From Flavobacteriales bacterium (GTDB lineage: Bacteria; Bacteroidota; Bacteroidia; Flavobacteriales_D; Sanyastnellaceae), in contig JAKMCX010000068.1 of assembly GCA_022428285.1 (NCBI GenBank), positions 1 to 39,138 on the forward strand: a stretch of DNA of 39,138 nt. The letters are read 5' to 3'. Positions 1 through 8,927 of this stretch are shown piece after piece. Each line of letters starts with the position of its first letter. Position 1 is the stretch's first letter. Both the position numbers and the translations under genes were made by a program. Below the pieces are notes generated by a model. The model saw only the letters and a program-made list of their open reading frames with translations, had not been told where the DNA came from and searched no databases.

Positions 1-932
1 TGCTGCACGCCCGGGTAGAGGCCATCGGCATCGAAACCCAGCGCGAGGTCGTGAAAGAAGAGCGGCGCCAGCGGGTGGACAACCAACCTTACGGAAACCT
101 GATCGAGGAGACCATGAAGCGCGCTTACCAACAGCATCCTTACCGCTGGCCCGTCATCGGGTCTATGGACCACCTCAATGCCGCAGAGGATCAGGAATTC
201 ACTGACTTCTACGATACATTCTACGTCCCCAACAATGCGGTGCTGTCCATTGCAGGTGACTTTGACCGCAAAACGCTCAAGGACCAAATCGAGGCCTACT
301 TCGGCACGATTCCAAAAGGCACCAAGGACATTCCCCGTCCCGACATTTCAGAGGCGCCAAAGATGAAAGAGGTTCGCGACACCATCTGGGGGGACGACCA
401 ACTGCCTTTGGTTCTGATGGCCTATCCTATTCCTGCCGAGGGCACACCGGACTATTATGCTGTCGACCTCTTGAACACCGCTCTGAGTGGTGGACAGTCC
501 AGCCGCTTGAACCGCGCTGTTGTGGACGAGCAGGAGCTCGCCGTATTCTGCGGGGCATTTAGTTTCGGTCTCGAAGACCCAGGCCAAACCATCGCTTACG
601 CGGTGGCCAACATTGGCACCGACCCTTCAGAAGTTGAAACGGCCATGATGACCGAAATCAACAAAGTCAAAGCAAAGGGCATTTCAAACGCCGAGCTTGA
701 CAAACTCAAAAACCAAGTCGAAAGCAACTTTGTCCAGGGCAACAGCACCATGCGGGGCATTGCGGAATCGCTCGCCAATTATCACATGTATTACGGCGAT
801 GCCAACCTCATCAACAATGAAATCGACCGCTACATGTCGGTCACGGCCGAAGACATTCAAGCGGCCGCAGTCAAGTATTACAACCATGACCGCCGCGTCG
901 TGCTTTACTTCATGAACGAGAACGCACAATGA
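1..932 (+). CDS. M16 family zinc peptidase, 5' end outside window
   Basis: The reading frame is already open at base 3 and runs to the stop at 932, so the gene starts upstream of the window; the first in-frame ATG at 51 is not the true start. The first residues (ETQREVVKEERRQR) match the segment that follows the HxxEH zinc motif in M16B peptidases, so the catalytic motif should lie just outside. A second-half motif SRLNRAVVDEQELA corresponds to the substrate-binding R/Y region. M16B enzymes are clam-shell proteases, often working as a pair of an active and an inactive subunit, in Gram-negative bacteria usually periplasmic. It overlaps the next M16 gene by ATGA, which supports co-translation and a heterodimer. 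Family assignment is secure; catalytic activity cannot be judged from this fragment. Confidence 0.9.
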   Translation, partial: LHARVEAIGIETQREVVKEERRQRVDNQPYGNLIEETMKRAYQQHPYRWPVIGSMDHLNAAEDQEFTDFYDTFYVPNNAVLSIAGDFDRKTLKDQIEAYFGTIPKGTKDIPRPDISEAPKMKEVRDTIWGDDQLPLVLMAYPIPAEGTPDYYAVDLLNTALSGGQSSRLNRAVVDEQELAVFCGAFSFGLEDPGQTIAYAVANIGTDPSEVETAMMTEINKVKAKGISNAELDKLKNQVESNFVQGNSTMRGIAESLANYHMYYGDANLINNEIDRYMSVTAEDIQAAAVKYYNHDRRVVLYFMNENAQ

Positions 933-3004
933 ACCGTTTCACTTCCCTCTTGGTCGCCATTGCGGCCCTCGTTCCCTTGGTGTTGAACGCACAAGTAGAC
1001 CGTTCGCAGGCACCTGAACCCGGACCAGCACCGGAAATCGTACTCGGCGATTACACCACAGAGAAGCTCGAGAACGGGCTGACCCTCATCGTGGTCGAAA
1101 ACCACAAACTTCCACGGGTCAGCTACAGGCTTACCATGGATGTAGATGCCATCTACGAAGGCGGCCGCGCAGGCTACACCAGCATGGCAGGATCGCTCAT
1201 GCGCGCTGGAACATCGACCCGTTCGAAAGCAGAAATCGACGAAGCTGTAGACCGCATCGGTGCCAGCTTTGGAACCTCTGGCTTTGGCATGAACGGACGA
1301 TGTTTGGTCAAGCACAGCGAGACTTTGCTCGAGATCATGTCGGATGTCCTCATGAACCCCACTTTTCCTGAAGAAGAGCTGGAAAAAGAACGCAAGCAAA
1401 CCTTGAGTGGATTTGCCAGCAGCGCCACCGATGCCAACCAAATCTCTGGACGATTGGCCAGGGCCATGACCTATGGCCTCAAACACCCCTACGGCGAAAG
1501 CTCGAACGAAACCACCGTCAAGGCCATCACCCGGAGCGACCTCATGGAACACTACGCCAAGGTGTGGAAGCCCAACGTGGCCTACCTCGTGGTTGTCGGT
1601 GACATTACCCCTGCAAAAGCCAAGGAACAAGCAGAACAATACTTCGGCGAATGGCGCCCCAATGAAGTCGATAAAGAGCGTTTTGCACGTCCCGTCCCCC
1701 CACAAGGCAACCGCGTCTGCTTTGCCCCTGTGCCCGGTGCCGTTCAAAGCGTCATCGACATCACGTTCCCGGTGTACCTCAAGCCCGGCCACCCCGATGT
1801 GGTCGCAGTCAGTGTCATGAACACCATGCTGGGCGGATTCTTCGGAAGCCGACTCAACCAGAACTTGCGTGAAGACAAGGCATATACCTATGGCGCGCGC
1901 AGCTCCATTGGACCGGACAAGCTTGTGGGACGATTCAGCGCCCGCGCCAGCGTTCGCAACGAAGTCACCGACAGCTCACTCGTCGAATTTCTCGCCGAAA
2001 TCCGGAAGGTGGTCGAATCCCCTGCCCCCGATAGCACTTTGCAATTCGTAAAGAACTACCTGAACGGCAGCTTCGCCTTGTCGCTGGAGCGCCCAGAGAC
2101 CATTGCCCGCTTCGCCCTGAACATTGATCGCTACGGGTATCCCGCAGATTACTACGCCACCTACCTCGCCCGGCTCGACGCCGTCAGCATCGAAGATGTG
2201 CAGCGTGTGGCCCGCACCTATCTGCGCCCCGACAACATGAACATCACCATCGCGGGAAGCCGCGACATCGCCGATGGTTTGGCACAGTTCGCCAGCTCAG
2301 GCCAGGTGGAGTTCTTTGATCCTTTTGGTGAACCTCTCCGAGAGTTGGACCCTGCGCCAGAAGGCATGACCGCATTGGATGTTTTCAATGCCTACTACAC
2401 TGCGCGGGGTGGCGCTGGAAAACTCGCCAAGCTGAAAGGCTTGAAGTCCACTGGAACCATGGCTGCCGGTCCGATGGAACTTGTCGTGGAAGAAGCTTTC
2501 TACAACGAAGGAGCCGGATACAACCGGATCAGTGCCGGAGGAAACGTCATGCAAGACTCTCGGTTTGATGGCACCAAGGGCAGCGAATCTGCCATGGGCC
2601 AAGTCACGCCGATGGAGGACGACAAAGTGCTCGATGCCAAGCGCAACTACGACATACTGGAGTTCCTGCATTTGGTGGACTACGGACTCTCTGCAGAACT
2701 CCTCGGGATAGATTTGATCAATGAATTGCCCCAATACCTCGTCGAAATCCGCCGCGATGGTGCTGTGGCTGAAAGCCTCTGGTTTAGTACAGAATCCGGA
2801 TTGCGCACCCGCGCTGTAAGGACCGAGTCCACACCACGCGGAGACATGAGCATCACCATTGACTACGGTGCCATGACAGAAGCCAAGGGCTTGCTCTTCG
2901 AGGGAGAAATGACCATGAAAACCGGAAGCCAAGAGATGAAGATGACCATCAATGACATTGAGGTCAATCCCAAGATCGACGCCGCGGATTACGCCATCGA
3001 CTGA
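929..3004 (+). CDS. M16 family protein without zinc motif, with C-terminal extra domain
   Basis: This 691-residue protein starts with a signal peptide (residues 1-21, ending LNAQ) so it is exported. Residues about 40-460 form the two M16 lobes. Where active members carry HxxEH this one reads AGYTSMAGSLMRAGT, so zinc-binding residues are missing. The second lobe keeps the canonical substrate-binding stretch SRLNQNLREDKAYTYGA. This is the pattern of the non-catalytic partner in M16B heterodimers, and the upstream overlapping gene is the likely active partner. Residues about 470-691 are an extra beta-rich region resembling the lipoprotein-carrier-like domains found at the C terminus of some Bacteroidota M16 proteins; I cannot assign its role. 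The start at 929 overlaps the upstream stop (ATGA) and directly precedes the signal peptide. Confidence 0.92.
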   Translation: MNRFTSLLVAIAALVPLVLNAQVDRSQAPEPGPAPEIVLGDYTTEKLENGLTLIVVENHKLPRVSYRLTMDVDAIYEGGRAGYTSMAGSLMRAGTSTRSKAEIDEAVDRIGASFGTSGFGMNGRCLVKHSETLLEIMSDVLMNPTFPEEELEKERKQTLSGFASSATDANQISGRLARAMTYGLKHPYGESSNETTVKAITRSDLMEHYAKVWKPNVAYLVVVGDITPAKAKEQAEQYFGEWRPNEVDKERFARPVPPQGNRVCFAPVPGAVQSVIDITFPVYLKPGHPDVVAVSVMNTMLGGFFGSRLNQNLREDKAYTYGARSSIGPDKLVGRFSARASVRNEVTDSSLVEFLAEIRKVVESPAPDSTLQFVKNYLNGSFALSLERPETIARFALNIDRYGYPADYYATYLARLDAVSIEDVQRVARTYLRPDNMNITIAGSRDIADGLAQFASSGQVEFFDPFGEPLRELDPAPEGMTALDVFNAYYTARGGAGKLAKLKGLKSTGTMAAGPMELVVEEAFYNEGAGYNRISAGGNVMQDSRFDGTKGSESAMGQVTPMEDDKVLDAKRNYDILEFLHLVDYGLSAELLGIDLINELPQYLVEIRRDGAVAESLWFSTESGLRTRAVRTESTPRGDMSITIDYGAMTEAKGLLFEGEMTMKTGSQEMKMTINDIEVNPKIDAADYAID

Positions 3005-3010
3005 CCGCCT

Positions 3011-3703
3011 GTGGAAACTGCTCCCCTCATCAGCCTGACAGCGGCAGACTTGCTCCAAGAGGAACATGTGGTGCTGCAGAACGTAAACCTAGAGGCCAAG
3101 GCTGGTGAGTTCATCTACCTGATTGGAAGGACGGGATCTGGAAAATCGAGTCTGCTTAAGACCCTGTATGGCGAACTGCCCCTCACCTCGGGACAGGGAT
3201 CCGTTTGCGGGGTGGATTTGGCAGAGCTCAAGCAGAAAAAAGTGCACTTGCTCCGGAGGAAGCTGGGTATCGTGTTTCAAGACTTCGAATTGCTCACAGA
3301 CAGAACGGCTGTCGAAAACCTGCAATTCGTGCTCAAAGTCACGGATTGGAAGGACACCAGCGAGAGGGAACGCCGTGTAGCAGAAGTCCTCGAAGCCGTT
3401 GGGCTGGAAAACAAGGGCTACAAACGCCCCTTCGAATTGAGCGGCGGAGAGAGACAACGCCTGGCCATTGCTCGGGCATTGCTCAATTCTCCGGAACTCA
3501 TTCTGGCCGACGAGCCGACGGGAAATTTAGACCCCGAGACGGCCGAAGGCATTCTTGAACTGCTACACGATTTGGCACGAGATGGCCGTTGTGTTCTCAT
3601 GGCAACACACAACCACGGCATCCTACAACGACACCCGGGCCGCATACTTCGATGCGCCGCAGGCCAATTGGAAGAGGTCACCGCATCCACAATGCGGACA
3701 TGA
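3011..3703 (+). CDS. ftsE: Cell-division ABC transporter ATPase FtsE
   Basis: This 230-residue ABC ATPase has Walker A at residues 39-47 (GRTGSGKSS), the signature LSGGERQRLAIARALL, Walker B LILADEP and the switch histidine in MATHN. The segments FVYLIG-type, LRRKLGIVFQDFELLTDR and TGNLDPET are typical of Bacteroidota FtsE, which pairs with membrane protein FtsX to regulate septal peptidoglycan hydrolysis. No ftsX gene is adjacent, which is usual in this phylum. The start is GTG at 3011, six bases after the upstream stop; the reading VETAPLISLTAADLLQ matches the normal FtsE N terminus. It overlaps the next gene by ATGA. Family certainty is high; the division role is inferred from homologues. 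Confidence 0.93.
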   Translation: METAPLISLTAADLLQEEHVVLQNVNLEAKAGEFIYLIGRTGSGKSSLLKTLYGELPLTSGQGSVCGVDLAELKQKKVHLLRRKLGIVFQDFELLTDRTAVENLQFVLKVTDWKDTSERERRVAEVLEAVGLENKGYKRPFELSGGERQRLAIARALLNSPELILADEPTGNLDPETAEGILELLHDLARDGRCVLMATHNHGILQRHPGRILRCAAGQLEEVTASTMRT

Positions 3704-4446
3704 GCCACTCCCCCATGCTGACCTTGGCCATCCCCGTCCTGGGCGATGCACACCTCATTCCGTTGCGGCGCACCCTCGACGGAATTCACCGCGTGCTCGC
3801 CGACGAAGACATTGAGGTCTTGGTGCAGGTGGGCAGTGAAGCACCCCAAATCCGAAACCTCACCTCCACGCACCCCCTTCGCCCGATGTGCTTTGTGGAA
3901 GCGGACGAAGGAATTTATGACGCCATGAACCGCCTATCACAGCGTGCTTTGGGCCAACGGATCTTGTTTTTGGGTGCTGGCGACATTCCACTGGCAGGAC
4001 TGAGCCGTGCACTAGACCGGTGGGAACCGGCCAATGGCGCCCTCGAAATAGGTGGCGTCCGCATCCCTGATGCCGAACCCAAGGTGCCGCGACATTATGC
4101 GCCGCGTTGGGACAGCGGTCTGCGCTGGCGCAACGTTTGCCACCACCAAGGCATGGCGTACCCTACCGAACTCTTGCGCGAACAAGGCGGCTTCTCTCTG
4201 GACTACCCGGTCCTTGGTGACTACGCGCTGAGCCTTGTCCTGTGGCAATCGGGGGTGAAAGCGAAATGGAATCCAGGTGAAGATTGGGTCAGTGCCGCCC
4301 CCGGCGGTGTTTCCCGTCAATTCGATCCGGCACTCTACGCCGAAGAACGTCAGCTCAAGGCGCAGTTGCTGCGACCAGGACCCGCAAAATGGTGTCAGCC
4401 CCTTTGGATTCGGTTCAAGTCCCGTTGGAAAGGAGCGGGTCAGTGA
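3700..4446 (+). CDS. Family 2 glycosyltransferase
   Basis: This 248-residue protein begins with a GT-A fold start (LTLAIPVLG) and contains VEADEGIYDAMNRLSQRALGQRILFLGAGD, the signature of the GT2 branch that includes WcaA-like polysaccharide glycosyltransferases (EADxGIYDAMNKG followed by FLGSGD). No membrane segment is visible. The ATG at 3700 overlaps the ftsE stop as ATGA; a longer frame to 3589 exists but lies wholly inside ftsE and is rich in His, Pro and Arg without family similarity. The first residues are weakly defined, and an ATG at 3715 is an alternative start. Its 3' end overlaps the convergent GT4 gene by 7 bases. The donor and acceptor sugars cannot be told from sequence. The family call is firm. 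Confidence 0.85.
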   Translation: MSHSPMLTLAIPVLGDAHLIPLRRTLDGIHRVLADEDIEVLVQVGSEAPQIRNLTSTHPLRPMCFVEADEGIYDAMNRLSQRALGQRILFLGAGDIPLAGLSRALDRWEPANGALEIGGVRIPDAEPKVPRHYAPRWDSGLRWRNVCHHQGMAYPTELLREQGGFSLDYPVLGDYALSLVLWQSGVKAKWNPGEDWVSAAPGGVSRQFDPALYAEERQLKAQLLRPGPAKWCQPLWIRFKSRWKGAGQ

Positions 4447-5579
4447 ACCTCGTGAATGGCCGCCAACAATTTGTCTGTATGCGCGCCCCAATGATACCGT
4501 TGGGCCACCTGTAACAGGTGATCCCGTTCTGGCTTTTGCTCTAAGACCCGCTTCACGGCGTCAGCCACCGCAACAGCAATGGCGTCGGTTTGAACCGCTG
4601 CTGCGGCCACCTCTCCAATTTCCTCTTCACGCACCAGGCGGCCCGCTACCGGCAAATCCGAGCACACCACAGGAATGCCTGCATGCAGGTAGTCAAACAA
4701 TTTGTTGGGTAGACTAAATTTAAAGTTGCCAACGGTTGAACGGTCCAACGACAATCCGACATCGGCCGCTGGGGTGCAGCGCCTCAGCTGTTCAAAGGGC
4801 ATTCTCTCGTGGATGTGCAAGCGGTCACGAACCCCCAGCTTTTCGGCCAAGGCAGGTGCAGCTTCATGTTCAGGGCCAGCCCCAATCAGTGCCAAGTGCC
4901 CCCGTTCCAAAAGAGCCAGAGCGCGCACCGCATCCAAAGCGCCTCGGTCGCGGTCCATAAACGCCCCCTGCATCAACAACACGGGCTCACCTTCAGGCCA
5001 GCCCAAAAATTCTCGGCTCAATGGTTCGGCCAACGCCGACATTTCCGGTACGTTGGGCACCACATCAACGGAAACGCCGTACCCGGTCTTGTAGGCCTCG
5101 GCAATGGCTGAATTGACGGTCAACATCCGATCAATCCCCCGGAAACATCTGCGTTCCCACCACCTCCACACCGCGCGGCGCCCGGGCTTGCCCTGCAGTC
5201 CCTCTGCTTCCGTAAACCACTCGTGGCTGTCGTAAGCGAGGCGCCATCCGAATTTCCGGGCCGCCTTCAAAGCTGGCCAAAGCGTGTCCAGATCATTGGC
5301 CCACACTGCTGTCACTCCCCCCTCGCGGTCAAGCGCTTTAAGCGCCCTGTACATCTTCCATTGGAGGGCTGCATAAAACATTGGCCCCTTGTGAAATCCC
5401 AACCACATCCGGCGGCTCACATAAGGACGGTCTATGCTGAGCGGGGCACCCCGCGACATTCTGCGTCCGATGAGAACAGGCTCCCATCCAGCATCCATCA
5501 ACGTGGCGCAGGTCTTGCGCACCCGTTGGTCAAAAGCGAGGTCGTTTGAAACGAGAACGGCGATGCGGCCTTGCGTCAT
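4440..5579 (-). CDS. GT4-type glycosyltransferase
   Basis: This 379-residue protein has a GT-B fold. The N-terminal lobe starts GRIAVLVSNDLAFDQRVRKTCATL, typical of family-4 enzymes acting on nucleotide-sugar donors. It carries DSHEWFTEAEG, and the C-terminal lobe has NFKFSLPNKLFDYLHAGIPVVCSDLP, the donor-binding region with the conserved LPNKxFDYxxAGxP run. The start at 5579 overlaps the exonuclease stop as ATGA; an upstream in-frame extension of 26 codons inside the exonuclease gene is rejected because the GT4 fold begins right after the chosen start. It is transcribed after the exonuclease and converges on the GT2 gene with a 7-base overlap. It probably acts in envelope or capsule glycan synthesis; specificity unknown. 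Confidence 0.88.
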   Translation of the reverse strand: MTQGRIAVLVSNDLAFDQRVRKTCATLMDAGWEPVLIGRRMSRGAPLSIDRPYVSRRMWLGFHKGPMFYAALQWKMYRALKALDREGGVTAVWANDLDTLWPALKAARKFGWRLAYDSHEWFTEAEGLQGKPGRRAVWRWWERRCFRGIDRMLTVNSAIAEAYKTGYGVSVDVVPNVPEMSALAEPLSREFLGWPEGEPVLLMQGAFMDRDRGALDAVRALALLERGHLALIGAGPEHEAAPALAEKLGVRDRLHIHERMPFEQLRRCTPAADVGLSLDRSTVGNFKFSLPNKLFDYLHAGIPVVCSDLPVAGRLVREEEIGEVAAAAVQTDAIAVAVADAVKRVLEQKPERDHLLQVAQRYHWGAHTDKLLAAIHEVH

Positions 5580-6424
5580 TCTCCAGCCTTCATGGCCTCC
5601 ATCTCCTCTTTCAAGACCAGCTTGGTGTAGCGCGGAAAGTCTCCGTTCATCATCCATCCATAATACCCGGGATCGCGCTGAAGCACATCCCGCAGCAGCA
5701 CACCGCGGTACTTTCCAAAATTAAAAGTGACCTCGTCATTGTCATTGAAGACAAAGCGGCCCACCAAATCCGCATTGCGCCCGCGCCTGGCGAATTCAGC
5801 GATTTCTGGAACATTCTGAGGCAAAGGCCCCACGGTTTCTCCCAAGGAATCCAACACAGTGTGGTCTTTGTACCGGGACACCTGCTTTGCAAACACCTTG
5901 AGCGTAGCCACGACATCGGGCAAGGCCTCGTGCGCACCATCCAATGCTTCGTCACAATAAAACTTCAGCGATGCCCGCAGTGTCCGCTGCTCCATCTTGT
6001 GGAAGATGTTCTGGACATCGACCAGGTGGCGGTCGTCCACTTTGAACGCGATGTTGCAGCGCAAAAACTCCTCGGCCAGCAAGGGCACATCAAAGCGGTT
6101 CGAATTGAAACCTGCGAGGTCACACCCCTCCAACCAGCGGAAGAGCTTTCCAGAAAGGGATTCAAACGTCGGTGCATCGGCCACATCCTCATTGGTGATG
6201 CCATGCACAGCGGAAGATTCCGCCGAAATGGCCATCTCAGGATTGATCAGCAATCGGCCCTGGCCTTGCTCCTTGTCTGGCCGAACCTGCCATTGGCCAT
6301 CGGGCATAATTTTGATGAAAGCCATTTCCACAATGCGGTCTTTGGCTACATCCGTTCCGGTCGTTTCGAGGTCAAAAAAGACCAAAGGCCGGTCGAGTTG
6401 AATGGGTAGATCGATGCGCTCCAT
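5576..6424 (-). CDS. DEDDh-family 3'-5' exonuclease (DnaQ-like)
   Basis: The 282-residue protein has the DEDDh exonuclease fold: D18 and E20 in VFFDLETTGTD, D112 in GFNSNRFDVPLL, and the HxAxxD box with H165 and D170 (HEALPD). All five catalytic positions are present, so it should remove nucleotides from DNA or RNA 3' ends using two metal ions. After the nuclease domain (to about residue 185) a C-terminal segment reads FNFGKYRGVLLRDVLQRDPGYYGWMM, a small domain seen at the end of many Bacteroidota exonucleases of this type. It is not the replicative epsilon subunit by context; no polymerase gene is near. It lies 19 bases downstream of the PorE-like gene and overlaps the GT4 start. Confidence 0.93.
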   Translation of the reverse strand: MERIDLPIQLDRPLVFFDLETTGTDVAKDRIVEMAFIKIMPDGQWQVRPDKEQGQGRLLINPEMAISAESSAVHGITNEDVADAPTFESLSGKLFRWLEGCDLAGFNSNRFDVPLLAEEFLRCNIAFKVDDRHLVDVQNIFHKMEQRTLRASLKFYCDEALDGAHEALPDVVATLKVFAKQVSRYKDHTVLDSLGETVGPLPQNVPEIAEFARRGRNADLVGRFVFNDNDEVTFNFGKYRGVLLRDVLQRDPGYYGWMMNGDFPRYTKLVLKEEMEAMKAGE

Positions 6425-6443
6425 TCCGCGAAGATGAGAAGGA

Positions 6444-8834
6444 TCAGCCGCGTATCTCTACCATTGTGCGCGACAATGAAAACTTCGCGTATTGGTAATT
6501 CTTGTAACGGGGAGCAGCTTCGACCGCATCGCCCTTGTATTCTGGACCTGCCACGCCCCATTCCAAGACGATTTGGTAATCGATGCCCACCTGAAGGCCA
6601 CGTTTCGCCAGCTCCATAATCATGGCATCACGGGCCTTCTCCGCCCGCATCTTGGCCAGTTGCTCATTGGATTCGTAAGCCCTTTTATTTCTGACAGGCA
6701 CAAATGAAGCAGAACCCTCAATTTGTAAGATGGGAACTTCACCAGCGTTGTTGCGCTCCGCAATGCTGAGCGCCATGCTGACCAATTCCCGTGAACCGGA
6801 CTTGGACATGTATTGGCCGTAGCCAAACTCAATGCGCTCTTCCACGGCTGCGAACTCGAGCATGGTCACAGGCGCTGTAGGCGAAATGGCCTCTGGGACA
6901 GTTCCTGCTGGTTCTTCCAGCGTTGGTTCCTCTGTGTCGCCTCCCTCTTCGCTGGCCTCACTCAACCCCTCTTCATCTGGAGCAACAGGGGCAGCATTGC
7001 CCGTTGGAGCATTTGAAATGTCGTTGACCAAGGTTGGCGTGGACTCCTGTTTTTCAGCGGATTGAGCATCACCTCCTCCCAACTCAGTTCTCGAACTTCC
7101 AACCCCTTCTGAAGCAGCAGCAACAGCCTGTGCATCGGTGGCCTCTTCAAGCACATCTGGCCCAGGCGTTTCCATATTTTGGTTTTCGTTGGGGTCAGCA
7201 GAGCCCAGACCAAATGGATCCAAGCGCAATACCTCTTGACCCACACCATAGGCAGACTCGCATCCAATGGCCTCTTTCCTTTCCATCAAGGTCTCGCCAT
7301 TGCGGACCCAACTGAATTTGTAGGTTCGGCATGGTGGCAATGCCGCCAGAAATTTCCCTGTTCCCTTCCTGGCCCGAAAGACGCGAAATACAGAGGCCCC
7401 TTGGTCCAAGGACCGGACCTCCATCACATCACCGGCCTGCCAGGCCAATACCTCGCCGATCATCACGGCCAGTTCTTCTCCGGGTTCATCCACGAAGTCT
7501 ACCCGATAGATGTTCAGGTCATCTCCTCCAGCACGCGCAGAAGAAATGAAGCCAGAACTTCCAGATGCATCCATGGTCAGCACAGCTTCATTTCCCGGGG
7601 TATTCAGCGGGTGCCCCATGTGCTCCGGGTCACTCCAACTGCCATTGTCCAAGCGCTTGCATCGGTACAAATCAAACCCTCCCATACCGGGATGACCGGT
7701 CGACGCAAAAATCAACGTTTGACCGTCTGCACTCAGCACAGGACTCTCCTCTTCACCCGCGGTATTGATCCTGCGGCCCAAGTTCAAAGGCTCCGACCAA
7801 GAGCCATCGGGCAGCTTCACGGTGCGGTACAAATCACGTCCACCCATTCCTCCTGGACGGTTGGAAACAAAAACCCGCTCCCAGCCATCGAACCGCTCGG
7901 TCATGGAAGTTTCCCAATGCCGAGAATCGATGGGGAAGCCCAACTTTTCTTCGTAAGACCAACCTCCGTAATCATCCCGCGTCAATTTCCAAATGCCCCC
8001 CTCCTTGCGGTATCCTTGGTAGGCCAACAAACCGGCATCGTCACCGACAATGCCTACCGTTGACATGTCGCGTCCCGGGGTGCCCAAGTCCAAACGCATT
8101 GGCCGAGACCATGTCGACCCTACCCTTTGCGAACGGAAGATTTGACCCACATCATTTGAAAGGCCATCTCTGTCTCGGAAGGAGGTGAAGTAAAGCGTGC
8201 TGCCGTCGGGCGTGACAATGGGAGCGTAATCCGCCGCATTGCTGTTCAATGCGTCCATCGACGTGATATCCATGCGCACCGGCTCCAACACACAGGCCGA
8301 AGCAAAGTCGCATTCTTCCATGACCTCCAAGGCCCTTTTGTGGCGGAAGTCCCGCTTGGGAAAACGCTCAGCCATCACTTCTGCCAGCGCTTTGGCCTCC
8401 GAAAAATGATAGGCCTTTTGAAGCACTTCAACGCCCAGCTCCAAAGCCTCTTCTGGTGGCAAAACCTCGTCAACCGAAAAGGCGTTGTAACGCCCAGCAA
8501 AAGGTCCATTTACGGCCAAGTGCACCAAGGGAACCGCTTCTTGAATTCGGCCTGGAATGGCCTGCAAGCACAGCGCCCATTTGAATGCGAAGTTCCGGTT
8601 ATCGGGGGCTCCTTTGAACAGGACCTCCATCAACTCCGCCGCCTCAGTCCAATTTTCTTCGATGATCAGCCGGTTGGCCTCGGTGTAGGTTTCCAGAACA
8701 TTGAGCTCTGACTTCACCTCCAATCCATCCGCCAAATCCAAAGGGGAAGGCCAGCGTGTGGTGTGGTCCAGCTGTCCGTTGGCGGACACCAAAACCAATA
8801 GCCCGAGGGCGAGGGTAGAAAGTCGGAGCTTCAT
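6444..8834 (-). CDS. PorE-like envelope protein: TPR, PD40 propeller, OmpA-like C terminus
   Basis: This 796-residue protein has a signal peptide (residues 1-21, no lipobox Cys), then helical TPR-like repeats (about 45-175), then PD40/WD40-like beta-propeller repeats (about 200-450) with recurring LYFTSFRDRDG, VFVSNRPGGMGGRDLYR and LIFASTGHPGMGGFDLYRCK blocks. A carboxypeptidase-regulatory-like segment follows, then a Glu/Pro/Ala-rich linker (about 545-655) and an OmpA-like end with SNEQLAKMRAEKARDAM. This order matches PorE and related proteins that anchor the type IX secretion or gliding machinery to peptidoglycan. The usual Asp of the peptidoglycan-binding loop appears replaced by Glu (IEGSAS), so binding is uncertain. 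An element TAATTTG lies 8 bases before the start. Confidence 0.85.
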   Translation of the reverse strand: MKLRLSTLALGLLVLVSANGQLDHTTRWPSPLDLADGLEVKSELNVLETYTEANRLIIEENWTEAAELMEVLFKGAPDNRNFAFKWALCLQAIPGRIQEAVPLVHLAVNGPFAGRYNAFSVDEVLPPEEALELGVEVLQKAYHFSEAKALAEVMAERFPKRDFRHKRALEVMEECDFASACVLEPVRMDITSMDALNSNAADYAPIVTPDGSTLYFTSFRDRDGLSNDVGQIFRSQRVGSTWSRPMRLDLGTPGRDMSTVGIVGDDAGLLAYQGYRKEGGIWKLTRDDYGGWSYEEKLGFPIDSRHWETSMTERFDGWERVFVSNRPGGMGGRDLYRTVKLPDGSWSEPLNLGRRINTAGEEESPVLSADGQTLIFASTGHPGMGGFDLYRCKRLDNGSWSDPEHMGHPLNTPGNEAVLTMDASGSSGFISSARAGGDDLNIYRVDFVDEPGEELAVMIGEVLAWQAGDVMEVRSLDQGASVFRVFRARKGTGKFLAALPPCRTYKFSWVRNGETLMERKEAIGCESAYGVGQEVLRLDPFGLGSADPNENQNMETPGPDVLEEATDAQAVAAASEGVGSSRTELGGGDAQSAEKQESTPTLVNDISNAPTGNAAPVAPDEEGLSEASEEGGDTEEPTLEEPAGTVPEAISPTAPVTMLEFAAVEERIEFGYGQYMSKSGSRELVSMALSIAERNNAGEVPILQIEGSASFVPVRNKRAYESNEQLAKMRAEKARDAMIMELAKRGLQVGIDYQIVLEWGVAGPEYKGDAVEAAPRYKNYQYAKFSLSRTMVEIRG

Positions 8835-8842
8835 GACGCCCG

Positions 8843-8849
8843 CAAATTA
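8843..8849 (-). promoter_or_regulatory. Candidate -7 promoter element of PorE-like gene (one base short)
   Basis: On the minus strand this reads TAATTTG, one base shorter than the Bacteroidota consensus TAnnTTTG, with 8 bases to the ATG at 8834. No convincing -33 TTG is seen. The same 7-base form precedes the genes starting at 33326 and 26931. Confidence 0.35.
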
Positions 8850-8927
8850 GATGACCACGACCAATAAATCCGTCAACCAACCTCCCTGATTCAGGCCGGT
8901 AGAGTCCTACAAATCCACAAGTTTTCC

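Noticed and set aside
905-1792. 295-codon minus-strand frame opposite the second M16 gene
   Set aside because: It is antisense to a protein with clear family similarity and its own translation has no recognisable motif. Long shadow frames are expected at this GC content.
5546-6409. 287-codon plus-strand frame opposite the exonuclease
   Set aside because: Antisense of a protein with all catalytic residues; no motif of its own.
7179-8063. 294-codon plus-strand frame opposite the PorE-like gene
   Set aside because: Shadow of the PD40 repeats; no coherent protein features.
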